Of a stretch of DNA of 64,000 bases, positions 1 to 11,444 are shown in pieces. Source of the stretch: Triplophysa rosa (taxonomy: Eukaryota > Chordata > Actinopteri > Cypriniformes > Nemacheilidae); NCBI RefSeq assembly GCF_024868665.1, contig NC_079910.1, positions 10,719,736 to 10,783,735 of the forward strand. Reading direction: 5' to 3'. The position numbers were made by a program, and so were the translations under genes. The first letter of the stretch is position 1; the number at the start of each line of letters is the position of its first letter. The notes under the pieces are model-generated. The model did no database searches. It was not told the DNA's origin and was given only the letters and a program-made list of their open reading frames with translations.

Positions 1-590
1 TAGTTGTGTAACCAAGCAAAGGAGAAAATATGAAACCAAATGCTATATTTTATTAATGTTCTGGAGATAAATGTGACCTTGTCTGTGAAAGCACAGCTAA
101 AGTCATTTTTTGTGATTTACTATATTCTACATATAAAATGTAGAAATTATGGCTTTTTAAATATGTCAGCTGCTTGTTTTGCGTGAATGTGAATGAGCTG
201 CACAGTGTAACACATTGCTACACTTTATTTCAAAAGCATTTCGCTGTTTGAACAAATATGTCGTCAACCACACACTCTTTGAGACGACCCTTCAAAATAA
301 AAGTCTGGTTAACTTAAACATCCAGATTGAAAACACTGTATTGTATTATAATATTTAGTATAGTATTCTAGCAGTAAATTAGACACTATACTACTAGAGC
401 AAACACTACACTAGAGCATACTTATATTTACTAAACTAATCTAATATTATATATACCTGTATATGTGTATATATAATATATCAAAAACACCATTGTATCT
501 GCAAAAGGAGGAATTTTTTTTTGTAAATGGTATAATAGTATACTACAGTATGTGGACAAATATATAATTGTATATTAAAAAAATGGAAAA
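1..590. other. AT-rich non-coding DNA (probable lrrc38 intron)
   Basis: No open frame of note and no recognisable domain is present on either strand. The stretch is AT-rich with short TA-rich runs around 360-560. Because the only nearby exon is the terminal coding exon of the LRR protein at 5269, this is most likely intron sequence upstream of it. That is an inference from position. Confidence 0.4.
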
Positions 591-1427
591 TTAAAGGAGT
601 CATATGACGCGATTTTGTGTTTTCCTGTATCTTTGGTGTGTTACAAGTTGTTCATGCATATACTGTATTAGACACATAAAATTGTCTCAAACCAAAAGAG
701 CGTGTCTCTTCCCGCTGTAGTGTTGTTGTTGCTGCCGCCTTGTCGTGGAGACGCTGTGTGTTTCATTACAAATGAAAACTACTTAGTTGGGTCTTCCAAA
801 CGAGGACACAATTAGAAAACAGTGGTTAAGTTTTATTTACAACACTGTTCCAAAACAGCACAACTCCAAAATCCAAGTGTGTGCACCACATTAATACCTG
901 GTTGTGCACAAAGTTTGTTTCTAAAAAGTGGGGAAAATCCAACTTTGGGAGCTGGATTCAGCCTCGTATCCTCTGGCTGTTCTCCCCTGCAGCGTGATGC
1001 TACATGAAAAAAAGTCAATACAAGTCATTATATTCATTAACTATGTCGCCGCTGGATGCAACAAATGCCTCTTTATAATATGTTTTATTGACTTTGTCGC
1101 GCTGCGTCGAGACACAGCATCAAAGGCTGCTCAAGAAGTTAGCTATAGTTAGCTAATTGTTAAACTTGTAGTTTTTTAAAATAAAACCTTACCAATCTGT
1201 TACGCTCTGCTGGCAAAGTCGCGCTTGGTCAAATGCATTTTCTGGATCATATTCGGGCTTGAACTCACACAGTACCGGTGACATTATAAGCTGTCAATAT
1301 GCTTTGAAGGCTGATGTTCCGAATATGGTAAGGGGCGTTACTTTCCACCACATGCTTGAGGTATTAGGCCAATCACAACACACTGGGTAGCTGGCCAATC
1401 AGAGCACACAACGCTTTTCACAACGAT
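591..1427 (-). mobile_element. TTAA-flanked DNA transposon copy (family B), one end present
   Basis: TTAA at 591-594 is followed by AAGGAGTCATATGAC. This is the same terminal sequence as the intact copy at 31006-31543, in reverse orientation. Further matches to that copy, again reversed, lie at about 600-660, 1310-1345 (a stretch resembling ATATTYGGAACATCAG) and 1345-1425. The second terminus is missing, and the element stops where the LTR-like repeat begins near 1428. No transposase is visible, so it is non-autonomous. A TTAA target is typical of piggyBac and some other superfamilies, but the superfamily cannot be decided here. Confidence 0.6.
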
Positions 1428-1739
1428 GACTGTCAAGAAACTGACATGGAACAGAACCCAGATGCAGACAGCTCTCAACAACAACAAAAAACCCCACTTT
1501 ATGCTGCCCATGACAAGGACAAAACATAACTCAAAATCCCTTGAGGGGGGAAACAAGATCAAAATACTTTAACATAACAAAATTTAAGACACATGCGGTT
1601 TCTGCCAGTCTCATATTAATCTTGAGTACCTATAGAGTAGTAATGCATACTTCGTATCTTCGAAGAGTATTTAGTTTGATCACATTTATAAAAGATAGAT
1701 ACAGACAAACGATCCAGCACAGGACAGCAAACACAAGGG

Positions 1740-2160
1740 CCACGGACAGGAACAGACACCAGAGGGGCTGCGCCCAGGGACATCCCCTGGGGGGCCCGCA
1801 GACAGGAACATACATTTGAGGCCCGCAGACAGGAACACACTCAGGAGGGCCACAGACAGGAACAGACACCAGAGGGCCAACGCCCAGGAACATCCCCTAG
1901 GGAGCCCGCTGACAGGAACACACACTGGTGGCCCAGAGACAGGAACAGACGTAGGGAGGGCCACAGACAGGAGCAGACTTTGGTGTGGATCCAAATGGCA
2001 TAAACCCCTGAGGGGAACCCGGCAGCATCGACTCCTGGTAGGTACATCGACCCTGGAGAGGGACCCCGACAGCCTCGACCCTTGAGGGGGACCCCAATGG
2101 CCTCGACCCTTGAGAGGGCCCCAGAGGAGATCACCCCTGTAGGGGACCCCAGGGAGATCC
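1740..2160. repeat. GC-rich minisatellite
   Basis: Variable units of roughly 25-35 bp follow one another. At 1740-1980 the core is ACAGGAACAGACACC or GACAGGAACACAC with GGCCC-rich spacers. At about 2045-2150 the core is CCTCGACCCTTGAGAGGG-like with GGGACCCC. The array is embedded in the LTR-like element. The Cys/Pro/Val-rich frames it gives on the minus strand are repeat artefacts. Confidence 0.7.
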
Positions 2161-2644
2161 GCACTGGAGGGGTGCCCGGTGAGCTGTCTGCTGGGTTCTT
2201 TGAGGACTGGATCTTTCTGTCAAGAAACTGACATGGAACAGAACCCAGATGCAGACAGCTCTCAACAAAAAAAAAAACACTTTATTTGACAAGGACAAAA
2301 CATAACTCAAAATCCCTCGAGGGGGAAAACAAGAACAAAATACTTTAACATAACAAAACTTAAGACTTAAAACTTGACTTAGCATCACCAGGCACTTAGC
2401 ATTGACCAGGGGCAACAGGACAAGACGTAGGATAAAGACAAACGATCCAGCACAGGACAGCAAACACAAGGGCATTAAATAGGAGAGGAACAAAAGAGGC
2501 ATAATGAGGGCAACAAGTGAAGGGCGTGAACTGATAATGGGATAATGAATAAGGAAACAAGGGGGCGGGGCTAAGACGCAAGATGTGAGAGCACAAGGCA
2601 CAATCAATGGCCATGTGCCTCCAAAACAACACAAGAAATGGGGC

Positions 2645-2702
2645 TGTCATGATCCCGTCGGCCAGAACAAGAGATATAGCTGCTAGGAAGGCGATCATGA
2701 CA
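2645..2702. repeat. Short inverted repeat TGTCATGATC / GATCATGACA
   Basis: A perfect 10-bp inverted repeat (2645-2654 and 2693-2702) closes a 58-bp segment at the end of the LTR-like element. It may be the element terminus plus a rearranged copy of it. Confidence 0.6.
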
Positions 2703-2703
2703 G

Positions 2704-5268
2704 ATCTTCAACCACGCATTCCTACTGTCGGAATCCGAAGGAAGGTTATGCAGCGACTGTGTTATTCCACAAGCAGGCACTGCACAATATTTTGCGATCT
2801 TTAACGGCATGATGCTTACACTCGCTCTATCTAGTTCCATGCAGCTTGTGTTCAGTACTGTCATGCGCGAACCAGTGGGCAGGGCTCGAGAAGTAGGCGT
2901 TGATATTCTTCTGTGGAGGCGGTGTTCAACCCAGGACCTGCCGTTCGCTGAGCCTCGTGTCAATAACAGTTGTTATTTCAGTAACAAGGGCGTTTTCAGG
3001 TCTGACACTTACAGGATGTTCGCTTGAATACGATTCCCTCTTATATAACAAAAGCTCGGGTTAAAATTGTGGTCCTAGTTCACTGCACCTTTAAATGTAA
3101 TTGCATGAATCTAATGTAATGTAAATAGGGAGATATACAATGATGATGATATTAATATACAGCTCAATATAAAAATATTTTGTAATGTAACCTAAAAAAT
3201 GTGTTTTTTGTGTTTTATTCAAGTCAAAAATAGAATCTGTATGATTGAATCAATCTAACTATATAATAATTACTTAAAGCAATTTTAAGGAATAGACATA
3301 TGGTGGCAATAAACAGGTCTCTGGACTGCTCATGTCACATATGTAGTGACAACAGGCACGATGACGCTCTTCGGCCGACAGCTTGTGGATAATGTGAGAA
3401 TTATCTAAACGGGTTTAAGCATGTGTGTTGCAGATTTGTTTCTCGTTCTCTAGGAGTTTCAATGATGCTTTGGCGTGATAAAAGATTGGATTTGCTTTTA
3501 GAGCTAGACGAATATTCACGTGACAAAGCGACAAAGGAGACTGAGGTCACTGAATCCCCTGCATGTGGAAAACCCCTTCTGGTTGGCATGATTCATCCCG
3601 CACACACAGTTGACGATGATGTCAACTGACTTCACCCAATGACAGGAACAAACAGAGTGCTATGAAATAAATTGTGAATGCATTAACTAGCCGTTTTAAT
3701 GTGAATTATTACAGCATTTTGTCCTTTTCTTCTCCTGTGTTGTGATGTTTGTTCTTCAAAACAACTAGGGGTTTAAATGCTGTGTAAATGCAATTACTGG
3801 AGGAAATGGAGCTCTGCTGTTCTGTATCTGTCTGCGAGTGTGGCCATGTGACGTAGGCGATGTTCCGCTTTAAATCTGTCATCTGGTGTCCTCTGATCAC
3901 ACAGCTGAAAGGAGATTAAAAGCTCCCTCTGTGAAAATCAAAATACAGACCCAAGAGGAAAACGTAACAAAAGAAATGTTTCCAATGAAGTGAAAAATAC
4001 AGAATTGGAAAGCATCCCATTTCACATCTTATCTAGCAGTTATGTAATGTGAGTTTCTGAGTCATAGCAGTAGCACGGAGATACTGCTGGATACAAAATA
4101 TCCAAATAATAATGCTGTCACTATTTATAGGCAGTGACCATAAATATTTTGATATTGTATATAATGTGCTTGATTTGTGCATTTTGCAAATTATGTACTT
4201 ATTCTTTATTGCTTTATTGATGCTATATTGACTTTCTGTTTTTAAGGACAATACTGCACCTTCTATGAATTAGGTTGAAAAAGGGCCTTATTTATATGAT
4301 TTCATTTATAAAAATGTAGATATTTATTTAGACAAATACATTCTTCCACCAAAGTTTGTTTTTGTTGTGGTGGATTTTGTTGCAAGTTTTTTTTTTTACC
4401 TTTATCTGATCTTAAACAGACGTGTCAAATCTTATTGTGTTTTATGGTGCAAATCACTAAACATGCATTTGGCCTCATTTCAAGTGTAGCTTGTCCATCA
4501 CAAAAGCACTTACATTTCAGGACACTGAATGTTACAAAAACATTATTTGTAAAAAAACCTGTAGTGAAATAGCCTTGAGTCTTTTGTATCAGATGTATTG
4601 TTCTTTAAAGCGATGCGTTACCACCAATAGAAAAATCATTGGATTTAAAATGTTCTGAACAAACAACATAAATGCTGTATGCCGAAAGAACTTAACTGGC
4701 AAGAATTGAAATAAAATAAAAACATCTCTACTTAAAATACCACTTTACTGTTTTTAAGTTGTTTGCACAGTTTGTGTTTACATTTTTGTGCAGATTGTCT
4801 AATATATATTTTTTAACATTATGTGATGTCCTCCTGTTATACTGTCTTGTGATAAACGTACTGTAGGTGACATTCACTTGTTTTAAAGATTCCAGTTTTA
4901 TAATAATAAGGTTGCTTTGTTCAAAATCATTTAAAGGTGATTGTATGTGATATATTGTACAACTCAGGATGCCTCTGATATTAGTGACCCGACATATGAG
5001 CTGGTTCGGAAACTCAAGTAACTGTATCCTGGTCATGAGAGACAGAACAGAATGTTCCATGTACTGTTTACATTCACTGTGCATTCATCTTCAAGACATT
5101 TCTATCAAAAACCATTTCCTCTTTTTTACAACAAAAAATGATATCAAACTTTTTTTAAACTAATCAACAAAATGACTTATTCCAAACTGTTGCACAATGT
5201 CTCAGTTGAATACATTTACAAACATTGTTTTTGACAATGCATCTAACTCTCTCCATCTCTCTTTCCAG
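2704..5268. other. Non-coding DNA, probable lrrc38 intron
   Basis: I see no exon with homology I recognise. Frames up to 119 codons occur (for example around 2809-3027 and 3423-3629) but lack family motifs, splice context or repetition. The region ends in a polypyrimidine tract and AG at 5267-5268, the acceptor of the exon that follows. The upstream LRR-coding exon expected for this gene is not in the window. Confidence 0.5.
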
Positions 5269-5513
5269 GTTTAGATGGTGTGGAATGCTTTCTCTCAGGG
5301 GATGGGCAGCAGGTGTCACTGAGCGCGCTTTCTGAGGACAGTTTCCGGGAATGTCGAGGAATGCTGACTCTCACCGATTATCTCATAGTGATATTTTCTG
5401 GAATTTGCATTTCAGTGGCAGCCATTATTGCCAGTTTCTTTCTGGCTTCCACTATCCACTGTTTCCAGCGGCTCAAAGCCAAAAGGACAGATGAAGAGGA
5501 GGGAGAGGAGTGA
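5269..5513 (+). CDS. lrrc38: Terminal coding exon of an LRRC38-like BK channel gamma subunit (partial gene)
   Basis: The exon follows a CTCTTTCCAG acceptor, reads LDGVECFLSGDGQQ and stops at 5511-5513. It contains the end of an LRR C-terminal cap (cysteines in VECFL and FREC) and one membrane helix (YLIVIFSGICISVAAIIASFF, given in part). A short basic juxtamembrane stretch (QRLKAKR) and a Glu-rich tail follow. This architecture is that of the BK (KCa1.1) auxiliary gamma family LRRC26/38/52/55. The family has an extracellular LRR domain, one transmembrane helix and a short cytosolic tail, and it shifts BK activation voltage. LRRC38 is favoured by remembered sequence and by its location on human 1p36 with VPS13D. 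The signal peptide and LRRs must be encoded upstream of the window. Confidence 0.75.
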
Positions 5514-6400
5514 GGAAGGAGGAGTGAGTAGAACTCAAAACTCCCACAGATTACCCATAATGCAGCACACAGTGGAAGTCAAGCGATGGGATAAAGTGGT
5601 GAACCACATCATTTCCATGATAAAGAGCCCCGAATTAGACCCAAGGTGATGCTGCTAGAGCCGTCCTGCATCTCACGATTCAAAACCCTCATCTGTGATG
5701 CTTTAGTGATGCATCATGTGTTTTCAATACTTGAATAACATTGATCGAATTGAGCCTTAAGATTTAAGCTGTTCTGAAAAATACCGTTTACTAAACCATT
5801 GTCTTTTCACCCTGTATTCTTGATAGCAGTCAAATGTGATTAGCATTATATTTTGACATCAGATAGCTGTTTTAACATAACAATGGTCTTTTTATGGAAA
5901 TGTGCAAGTGAATGAGTATTTTCTACATGAGTTATTTTTTCGTATTGTGTTTTCGTAATGAATCTTGCTCAGCTGTAGTAAGGTTTAGCTACTTGCACTT
6001 TAAAGTACAGATGAACTATTGCACAGAAATCCCAGTAAGCCACACTGTAGGCATTTTTTCATGAACCATAATGGCCCTTCTCACCAAAGAATTAACATAA
6101 ACAGTACATATTGTGATTTTTGAAGTTTGAGTTTTTTTAAGAGAAAGGGTTCAAAACCTCACACAATACGATTTTTGAAATAAATATGTCAATGTAATTT
6201 TTGTTGTTGTTAATTACAGTAATAAAATACTTAAAATTGCATAAATGTCATGAATTCTGTGAATAAAGGACAATTGCTGTAGCTAGTTGGGTCATGCTAA
6301 TCAATTATTTTATTTTAATCATTGAATTACAAGGGAACTACTTTATTTTTTGTCAATGATATGTCTCTTCTTTTTAATATGATTCAATAAATATACACAA
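5514..6400 (+). other. lrrc38: Probable lrrc38 3' UTR with candidate poly(A) signals
   Basis: AT-rich sequence follows the stop codon. AATAAA hexamers lie at 6221-6226, 6262-6267 and 6386-6391 and are all plausible 3' ends. The site actually used cannot be told from sequence. Confidence 0.45.
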
Positions 6401-7720
6401 AAGTGATCGACATTATCAATTATGCTGTCTAAATCTTTATTCTTTTAAAAGCATTTATAGATATATAAGGTATACTGTATTGTTACAGTAAAAATCTTTG
6501 CATTGAAAAGTTCCTGTGGGTAAAAGAGAAAAATGAAGGCTCCTGATGACACGCTTTATCATTCATTTTTAACCTGTGACCCGAAAAGTCCTGACTGCTC
6601 TCAAAGGATAAAAAACAGGCCAGTTTGATCTTAGTTTATTTATATAACAGTTCTTTGTGAGAATATTTTCACAGTAGACTTGCTAAAAATCAATGTGTTA
6701 GAGAGAGAGAGGAAAGCACACAATTTTGTTTTGCACTCATTATAGTTTGAATAAAACAAAAGCAAGAATTGGTCAGAATGAAACAAGGATTCTCCAACAT
6801 TCAGTAACTTCTCACTGTTGCTATGGTTACATGTTTGTGGGCCAGCTGTGTTGAAACCAGACAAGAATACTGAGGAAGAGTTTTAAATATTTTCCTAATA
6901 ATATGTTTCCACCTGTCTCTTGTCATTTGTCAGTGTCTTTACTTCTTGAGTTCTCTCCACAAAATGTTTGACTCTTAGCTTGTGACATAATTTGTAATAT
7001 TGTGACATTGCTGTTTATTTAAATTGACACCTTATGACATTTGGTAGGTGCATTTGATGGATTGTTTCAGTTTATATGAATTGAAACCACGATCTTGGTG
7101 TTGCTATGCTCTATGAAGTGAGCTGTAGAAACCAATTTAATCTACATTTCTTTCATATAATTTAGATGAGGGAAAGTATTATTAAGATTAAGATTTTGGG
7201 GGGGTTTGGAGAGGACATCAAGCTTTTTTGCCAGGTTTGTCATATCACATAACAGCAACTATTAAGGAAAATAGTTCAATTCATAGTTAACTATTTTTGC
7301 AGAAACAATTATAAAGCAAAGTGCAAACCTTGCCTATTAATCATGTGTGTAATAAACAGCAATTCGACAATGGATTTAAAGGTGATCTAAACAGTTCTGA
7401 CATGCAAGCATCAAGTAAACACAAAGGTGTGGGTCAAGACCCACCCACTTGAACAACAGCCAAGATCATTTTTAATTCAGGACAAATGACATGATCCTCA
7501 GACTGTCCATTGTAGACAATGATAGATTACGACCTGAGAATGAAACCAAAACTTGAGAACAAGAGCTGCATGTAATTGCATCCGGATCCTCTCTACTGTT
7601 TCAGACACTGGTAAAGTTTACAATGATGAGAATGATTACAGTAGAGAAAACAACAGGTTTTAAAAGTGAAAATATGCAGATCTGTTTTTCCCAAAGTATT
7701 AAAAATGTACCAAATATTAG
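6400..7720. other. Intergenic AT-rich DNA
   Basis: I see no exon, RNA gene or well-bounded repeat. Only short AT-rich runs are visible. Confidence 0.5.
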
Positions 7721-7721
7721 A

Positions 7722-7983
7722 GGGGTCATATGACACTGCTAAAATTAATATGATCGTTTGTTTTAGGTGTAATGCAATGTGTATACACGATTTAAGGTTT
7801 AAAAACGCTGTATTTTCCACATACCGTGCATGTTTATAGTTTGTTATATATATTGTAATATACATATATTATAATATATATTGTTCTGACACTTTCATTT
7901 TTGCAATTTTACGTGTCTAATACATGCATGGGCAACTTACCAAAGACACAGAAAAACACGTATTCGCGACATGTGACCCCTTT
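7722..7983 (+). mobile_element. Short internally deleted copy of TTAA element family B
   Basis: It begins AGGGGTCATATGAC and ends GTGACCCCTTTAA. Its first ~100 bp (CGTTTGTTTTAGGTGTAATG and onward) and last ~100 bp (GCAATTTTACGTGTCTAATA and onward) match the 538-bp copy at 31006-31543. The middle is replaced by a short TA-rich stretch at about 7840-7885. The right flank is TTAA; the left flank is mutated to TTAG. This is a classic MITE-style internal deletion. Confidence 0.7.
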
Positions 7984-8080
7984 AAATATGTTAATTGTAT
8001 TGCAAACATATGTTATAGTATAGCCTACTACGTTACTTTTGATGGACTCTCAAGGCAGGCTATTTGTACTCCGTGTAAAT

Positions 8081-9325
8081 CAGTGTTTCTCACTGTAAAT
8101 CAGTTTTTCTGCCATTCCCCACTTTGGAGGTAGGGAAGCGGTCCGAGCCCCACCTGTCCCCAATTGCCAAAAACAAAATGGTAATAAACTTTAGGTCCAC
8201 TGTTTGTCTTGGTTTTGTCTGCTGTTGCCGAATCTCCAGTTTTCCTTTCATTCCATGTCACAAACCTCCGACGTGAAATCATTCTGATATTCTACTTTGG
8301 TTCCACATGACATTTTCTTTGCAATCTGATGTTGTTTTAAGTAAGGCTTAGGCTACATTTAAATGTGTCGTTGTTTCGTTTTGAGTGTATGGTCAATAAA
8401 TAAAGGAATTAATAGTAGGGATGTTCCCATCACATTTTTTGTGGCCCCGATCTGATCAGAGTCATTTAATTTTGAGTATCTGCCGATCCGAGTACCAATT
8501 CGATACTTGTATTTTCCTAGTGCTAGCACACTCCAGGTATATTAAGGTTATTAAAATACTGTTTAACAGTTCAGCTTAATCCTGCATTATACTAAAACGA
8601 ATAGCCTAACATATTGTAGCAAACATGAATGACAAAATTTGTTTTTTCAATTTATTCAAATGATTAGATTAAACATTAAAAGGGCACTCTTTATCAAGGA
8701 ACTATGGTTAAATGCTTTTATTGGAGCTGGACAGGAGTTTGTACTCATGAGGAGACAGACTAACAGTTTCATTCAACACTGCCTCAAAATTAAAAAAACA
8801 CTCAACACAATTCTGCAAGTTCACTCGGTGCTATTCTGTGTCATTATTAATGTTGTTGTAAAGCTCTGGTAGAGCGCTGTATGAAAAGAAGAAATAAGAC
8901 GCTAACCCGTGTTCTCTATCACAGCGTTATGGAGCTGAGTGAACTCGCTGTCCACTTTTTTGATGATTTGGTATTAAATTGTTATTATTGAACGAAGCTC
9001 CGTTGCTAACGCCTCGTGAAATGCTCGCGCTGCAGACATTACAAGCGGCTGTTCCGCTGCTCTTGTATTTTGCAGACACAGCTGTCACAGCTCGCGCTCT
9101 CGTTTACGAATCATGTGTGACAACAGACGTGATCGGAAATGATCGGGCATTAAATAGCCGATCCCGATCAGGTTAGAAATGCCTTGATCGACCCCCGATC
9201 TTTGCGATCGGCTCGGGACATCGATGGGCACAAAAATGACCAAATGTCCACCTGTTTGACACGCCCCACTTGTCATGTCTCTATTCCCCACCAGTGGGTA
9301 GCGCCCCACACTTTGAGAAACGCTG
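8081..9325. mobile_element. hAT-type DNA transposon remnant
   Basis: The termini are CAGTGTTTCTCA at 8081 and TTTGAGAAACGCTG ending at 9325. The flanking 8-mers GTGTAAAT and GTGTAGAC agree at 6 of 8 positions, consistent with an aged 8-bp hAT target duplication. No transposase domain is readable. A second repeat rich in GATCGG motifs (about 8415-9226) lies inside it. Confidence 0.6.
8415..9226. repeat. Probable nested repeat with GATCGG-rich ends
   Basis: The left end reads TAGGGATGTTCCCATC with CCCGATCTGATC. The right end carries a cluster of GATCGG/CCGATC motifs and closes CTCGGGACATCGATG, whose reverse complement resembles the left end. No target duplication was found, so the boundaries are approximate. 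Confidence 0.4.
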
Positions 9326-10100
9326 GTGTAGACGCTCCGTAAATTTAATAAACTCTCAACTCTCGGTTTAAAAATTAACCCTCAAACTAGTTTAAATAGA
9401 AGTGTATGTGATCACAGGAGAACTCTTCACCAGACAGAGAGAGACACAAACACAAACTTCCCAGACCAGATGTGCAGTTTTAAAGGGATATGATCTGAAC
9501 AGATGGCTCTCTGCTATTGTAGGCAGGCTGGGATTATGTGGTTGCACACGACGAGCCAGGGGGATGCAGAGCTCCACATGTGCTCGGCAGAAGAGTAGTT
9601 TGTTTATCTCAAGATATATTGCAAACATGTCCGTTTGCACCTAAACCGCATAGAGGATGACACAACAAACCTCAGGGGCCTTTGAAAGGCCGGATTACAC
9701 TGTGGATATGGAGTCTGGATGGGTTACTCCATTCAGGGCGTTTTGTCAGATTTGATAAAACCATGCAATCACGGTTGTTCCGTAATTACATATGCATGAA
9801 TTAGAACAAGCACAAAGCGAAATATTTACATTAAAGTCTTTCAATTAACCAAATAATTAATAACCGCCATTCATCAATGTGTTTGCATCAACAAGAAACA
9901 TGTCCATAACGTAAAAGCACCATGTTCGTGCAATCTTATATGCAACTCTGCCGCCAAAAGTGCTAAACGGGAATTGCACCGTCACGATGTACTGTATTTC
10001 TAAAGAGTCTATATTTACACTATTATTGACCCAACACGATTGGTATTATCGGGTCAACCTCCAAACGCTAGGAGTAAAATAAAAACCCTTCCACCTTGCT
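9326..10100. other. Intergenic DNA upstream of the vps13d promoter
   Basis: No coding exon or clear repeat was recognised. Confidence 0.5.
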
Positions 10101-10350
10101 TACGGTATTTAATTTAATGCGGCACTGCGCAAACCGATCGGTATCTGGCATCACGTATCGCGAGAGCGATTCAAAAAGCACACCATTGCATTGCAGCTCT
10201 CGCGATATTTACATATTGTGCTAGGAGAGGTCTGCACAATGTGCGCAACGCCGAATGAGATCGACACGCCTCTTGTTTTGGCACGTGAGCGGAAGCGCGC
10301 TGTTGTAGCGTCGCTGGTTTCAGGAAGTGTTGCACTGTTTCACTTTGACA
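10101..10350 (+). promoter_or_regulatory. vps13d: Probable vps13d promoter, TATA-less and GC-rich
   Basis: This stretch is locally rich in CpG in an AT-rich landscape and lies just before the first exon. It contains two inverted TCTCGCGA-type motifs (10156-10167 and 10196-10207) and an E-box CACGTG at 10282-10287. ETS-type GGAA cores lie at 10291-10294 (GCGGAAGC) and 10323-10326 (CAGGAAGTG). No TATA box is evident. Such a combination is typical of constitutive vertebrate promoters. The start site itself cannot be fixed from sequence. Confidence 0.55.
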
Positions 10351-10834
10351 TGATGGAAGTTTGAGCTGAGCGAAGAGGATTGAAGTACAACAAATGGTTG
10401 CCTATCAGATCGCGTTTCGCAAGACCGAGACTTCGGAAAAACGTGGAGCTAAACTACGAACTGTGTGACCAGTCACTCTGTCCACCTGTACGTCATATTG
10501 TCAAGTTAGCAGGCAGTGCTAAAGGACGAGCGCTCGAGCTAACGTTACATATAACTTTTTCCCGTGTGTCACTGCCTGGGATTTGTGCTGTTTTCTCGCC
10601 GTATTTTGTTTTGTTTAGGCTTTGTCTGACGGTTGTCAGCTCCCGTGTGTAGTTAAACAGCGGAATTTTAATTTAACATTGGCCAGAAAGGACACTTTCT
10701 ATTCTCAGAGCGTGACTTTGTATTGTTTGGACCACACCGGGGAACGTCAAGAGTTAACTTGATTTGGATTGAAATGCTCCTAGACTGCGGCTGACCTGGG
10801 AACAGAGTACCGGAGGTACAGTATCATGACAATG
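10351..10834 (+). other. vps13d: vps13d exon 1 (5' UTR), 5' boundary approximate
   Basis: The exon ends at a strong donor, ATG|GTAAGT, at 10834/10835. The next exon starts at 11343 after TTTGATTCCTCAG. It is non-coding for VPS13D and contains several ATGs, one of which opens a uORF that continues into exon 2. Confidence 0.6.
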
Positions 10835-11369
10835 GTAAGTTGATGACTGCAATTGTGTGCTACCTCACAAATGACCCTCATGTGTCATGCACTTTCGAGA
10901 GTTATTGAATTTAAACAGTACTACTACTACTACTACAGCTAACTAAACAAGTTTACGTTTTTATTTATTCTGACAATTTTAAAGAAGGTTCAAGTTGACA
11001 CTTTGATACAAATTGTACCTAGATCAGCTTATAATGCAAGTAAGCTGTCATCGAGTCAATGCGTGTCCTTGACTCATACAGTCTGTAGAGGTAGATTTGA
11101 ATAGCTGTAAAATAAGAACTTTTATTTATCTTAATTGTAAAGACAGTCCACTGTATACTTCAGCACCATTGCTGTCTCTGGCTTCAGTTTAGATAATGCA
11201 GATAAGAACTGCGTAGAAATAGCTCAGCAGATACTTTCAACTTGGCCTTTCTTTTGTTTTGATATGGCAGATGTTTGTTTATAACAAACACAAGTTTGTT
11301 TTGCTTTTAAGATGATATGTTTGTGTTTCTTTGATTCCTCAGACTTCACATGACTGGAATAAACGCTAA
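10826..11369 (+). promoter_or_regulatory. Splice-spanning upstream ORF in the vps13d leader
   Basis: The last nine bases of exon 1 (10826-10834) joined to exon 2 (11343-11369) read MTMTSHDWNKR followed by TAA. The uORF ends 75 nt before the VPS13D start codon at 11445. It exists only in the spliced mRNA. Any effect on translation is an inference. Confidence 0.45.
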
Positions 11370-11444
11370 CTGTTAAGGCGCTCTTCATTGCCTACAAGGA
11401 ATTACTTGGACTACTAGCCCAGCGCACACTCTTCCCTTCCTATA

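Larger units (their letters stand above)
1428..2703 (-). mobile_element. Probable non-autonomous LTR-like element with internal minisatellite
   Basis: Two related segments lie in the same orientation at about 1428-1745 and 2218-2480. They share blocks such as CTGTCAAGAAACTGACATGG, a CTCAAAATCCC block, and a GATCCAGCACAGGACAGC block. On the minus strand the complete segment (2703 down to about 2219) starts TGTCATGATC and ends CTTGACA. It carries an AATAAAGTG signal followed by a T-run, as an LTR would. Between the two lies a GC-rich minisatellite. No gag, pol or env reading frame is recognisable. A tandemly duplicated repeat of another class is the alternative. Confidence 0.4.

Noticed and set aside
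1616..2164. Several overlapping minus-strand frames rich in Cys, Pro, Val and Gly
   Set aside because: They follow the minisatellite period; the sequence is low complexity and frame-independent.
3423..3629. 68-codon frame with a possible small-protein look
   Set aside because: No homologue known to me and no promoter or splice evidence; it lies in probable intron.
5269..5513. Assignment to LRRC52, LRRC55 or LRRC26 instead of LRRC38
   Set aside because: They share the architecture, but the helix and tail wording and the 1p36-type synteny favour LRRC38; the LRR exon is outside the window, so this is not absolute.
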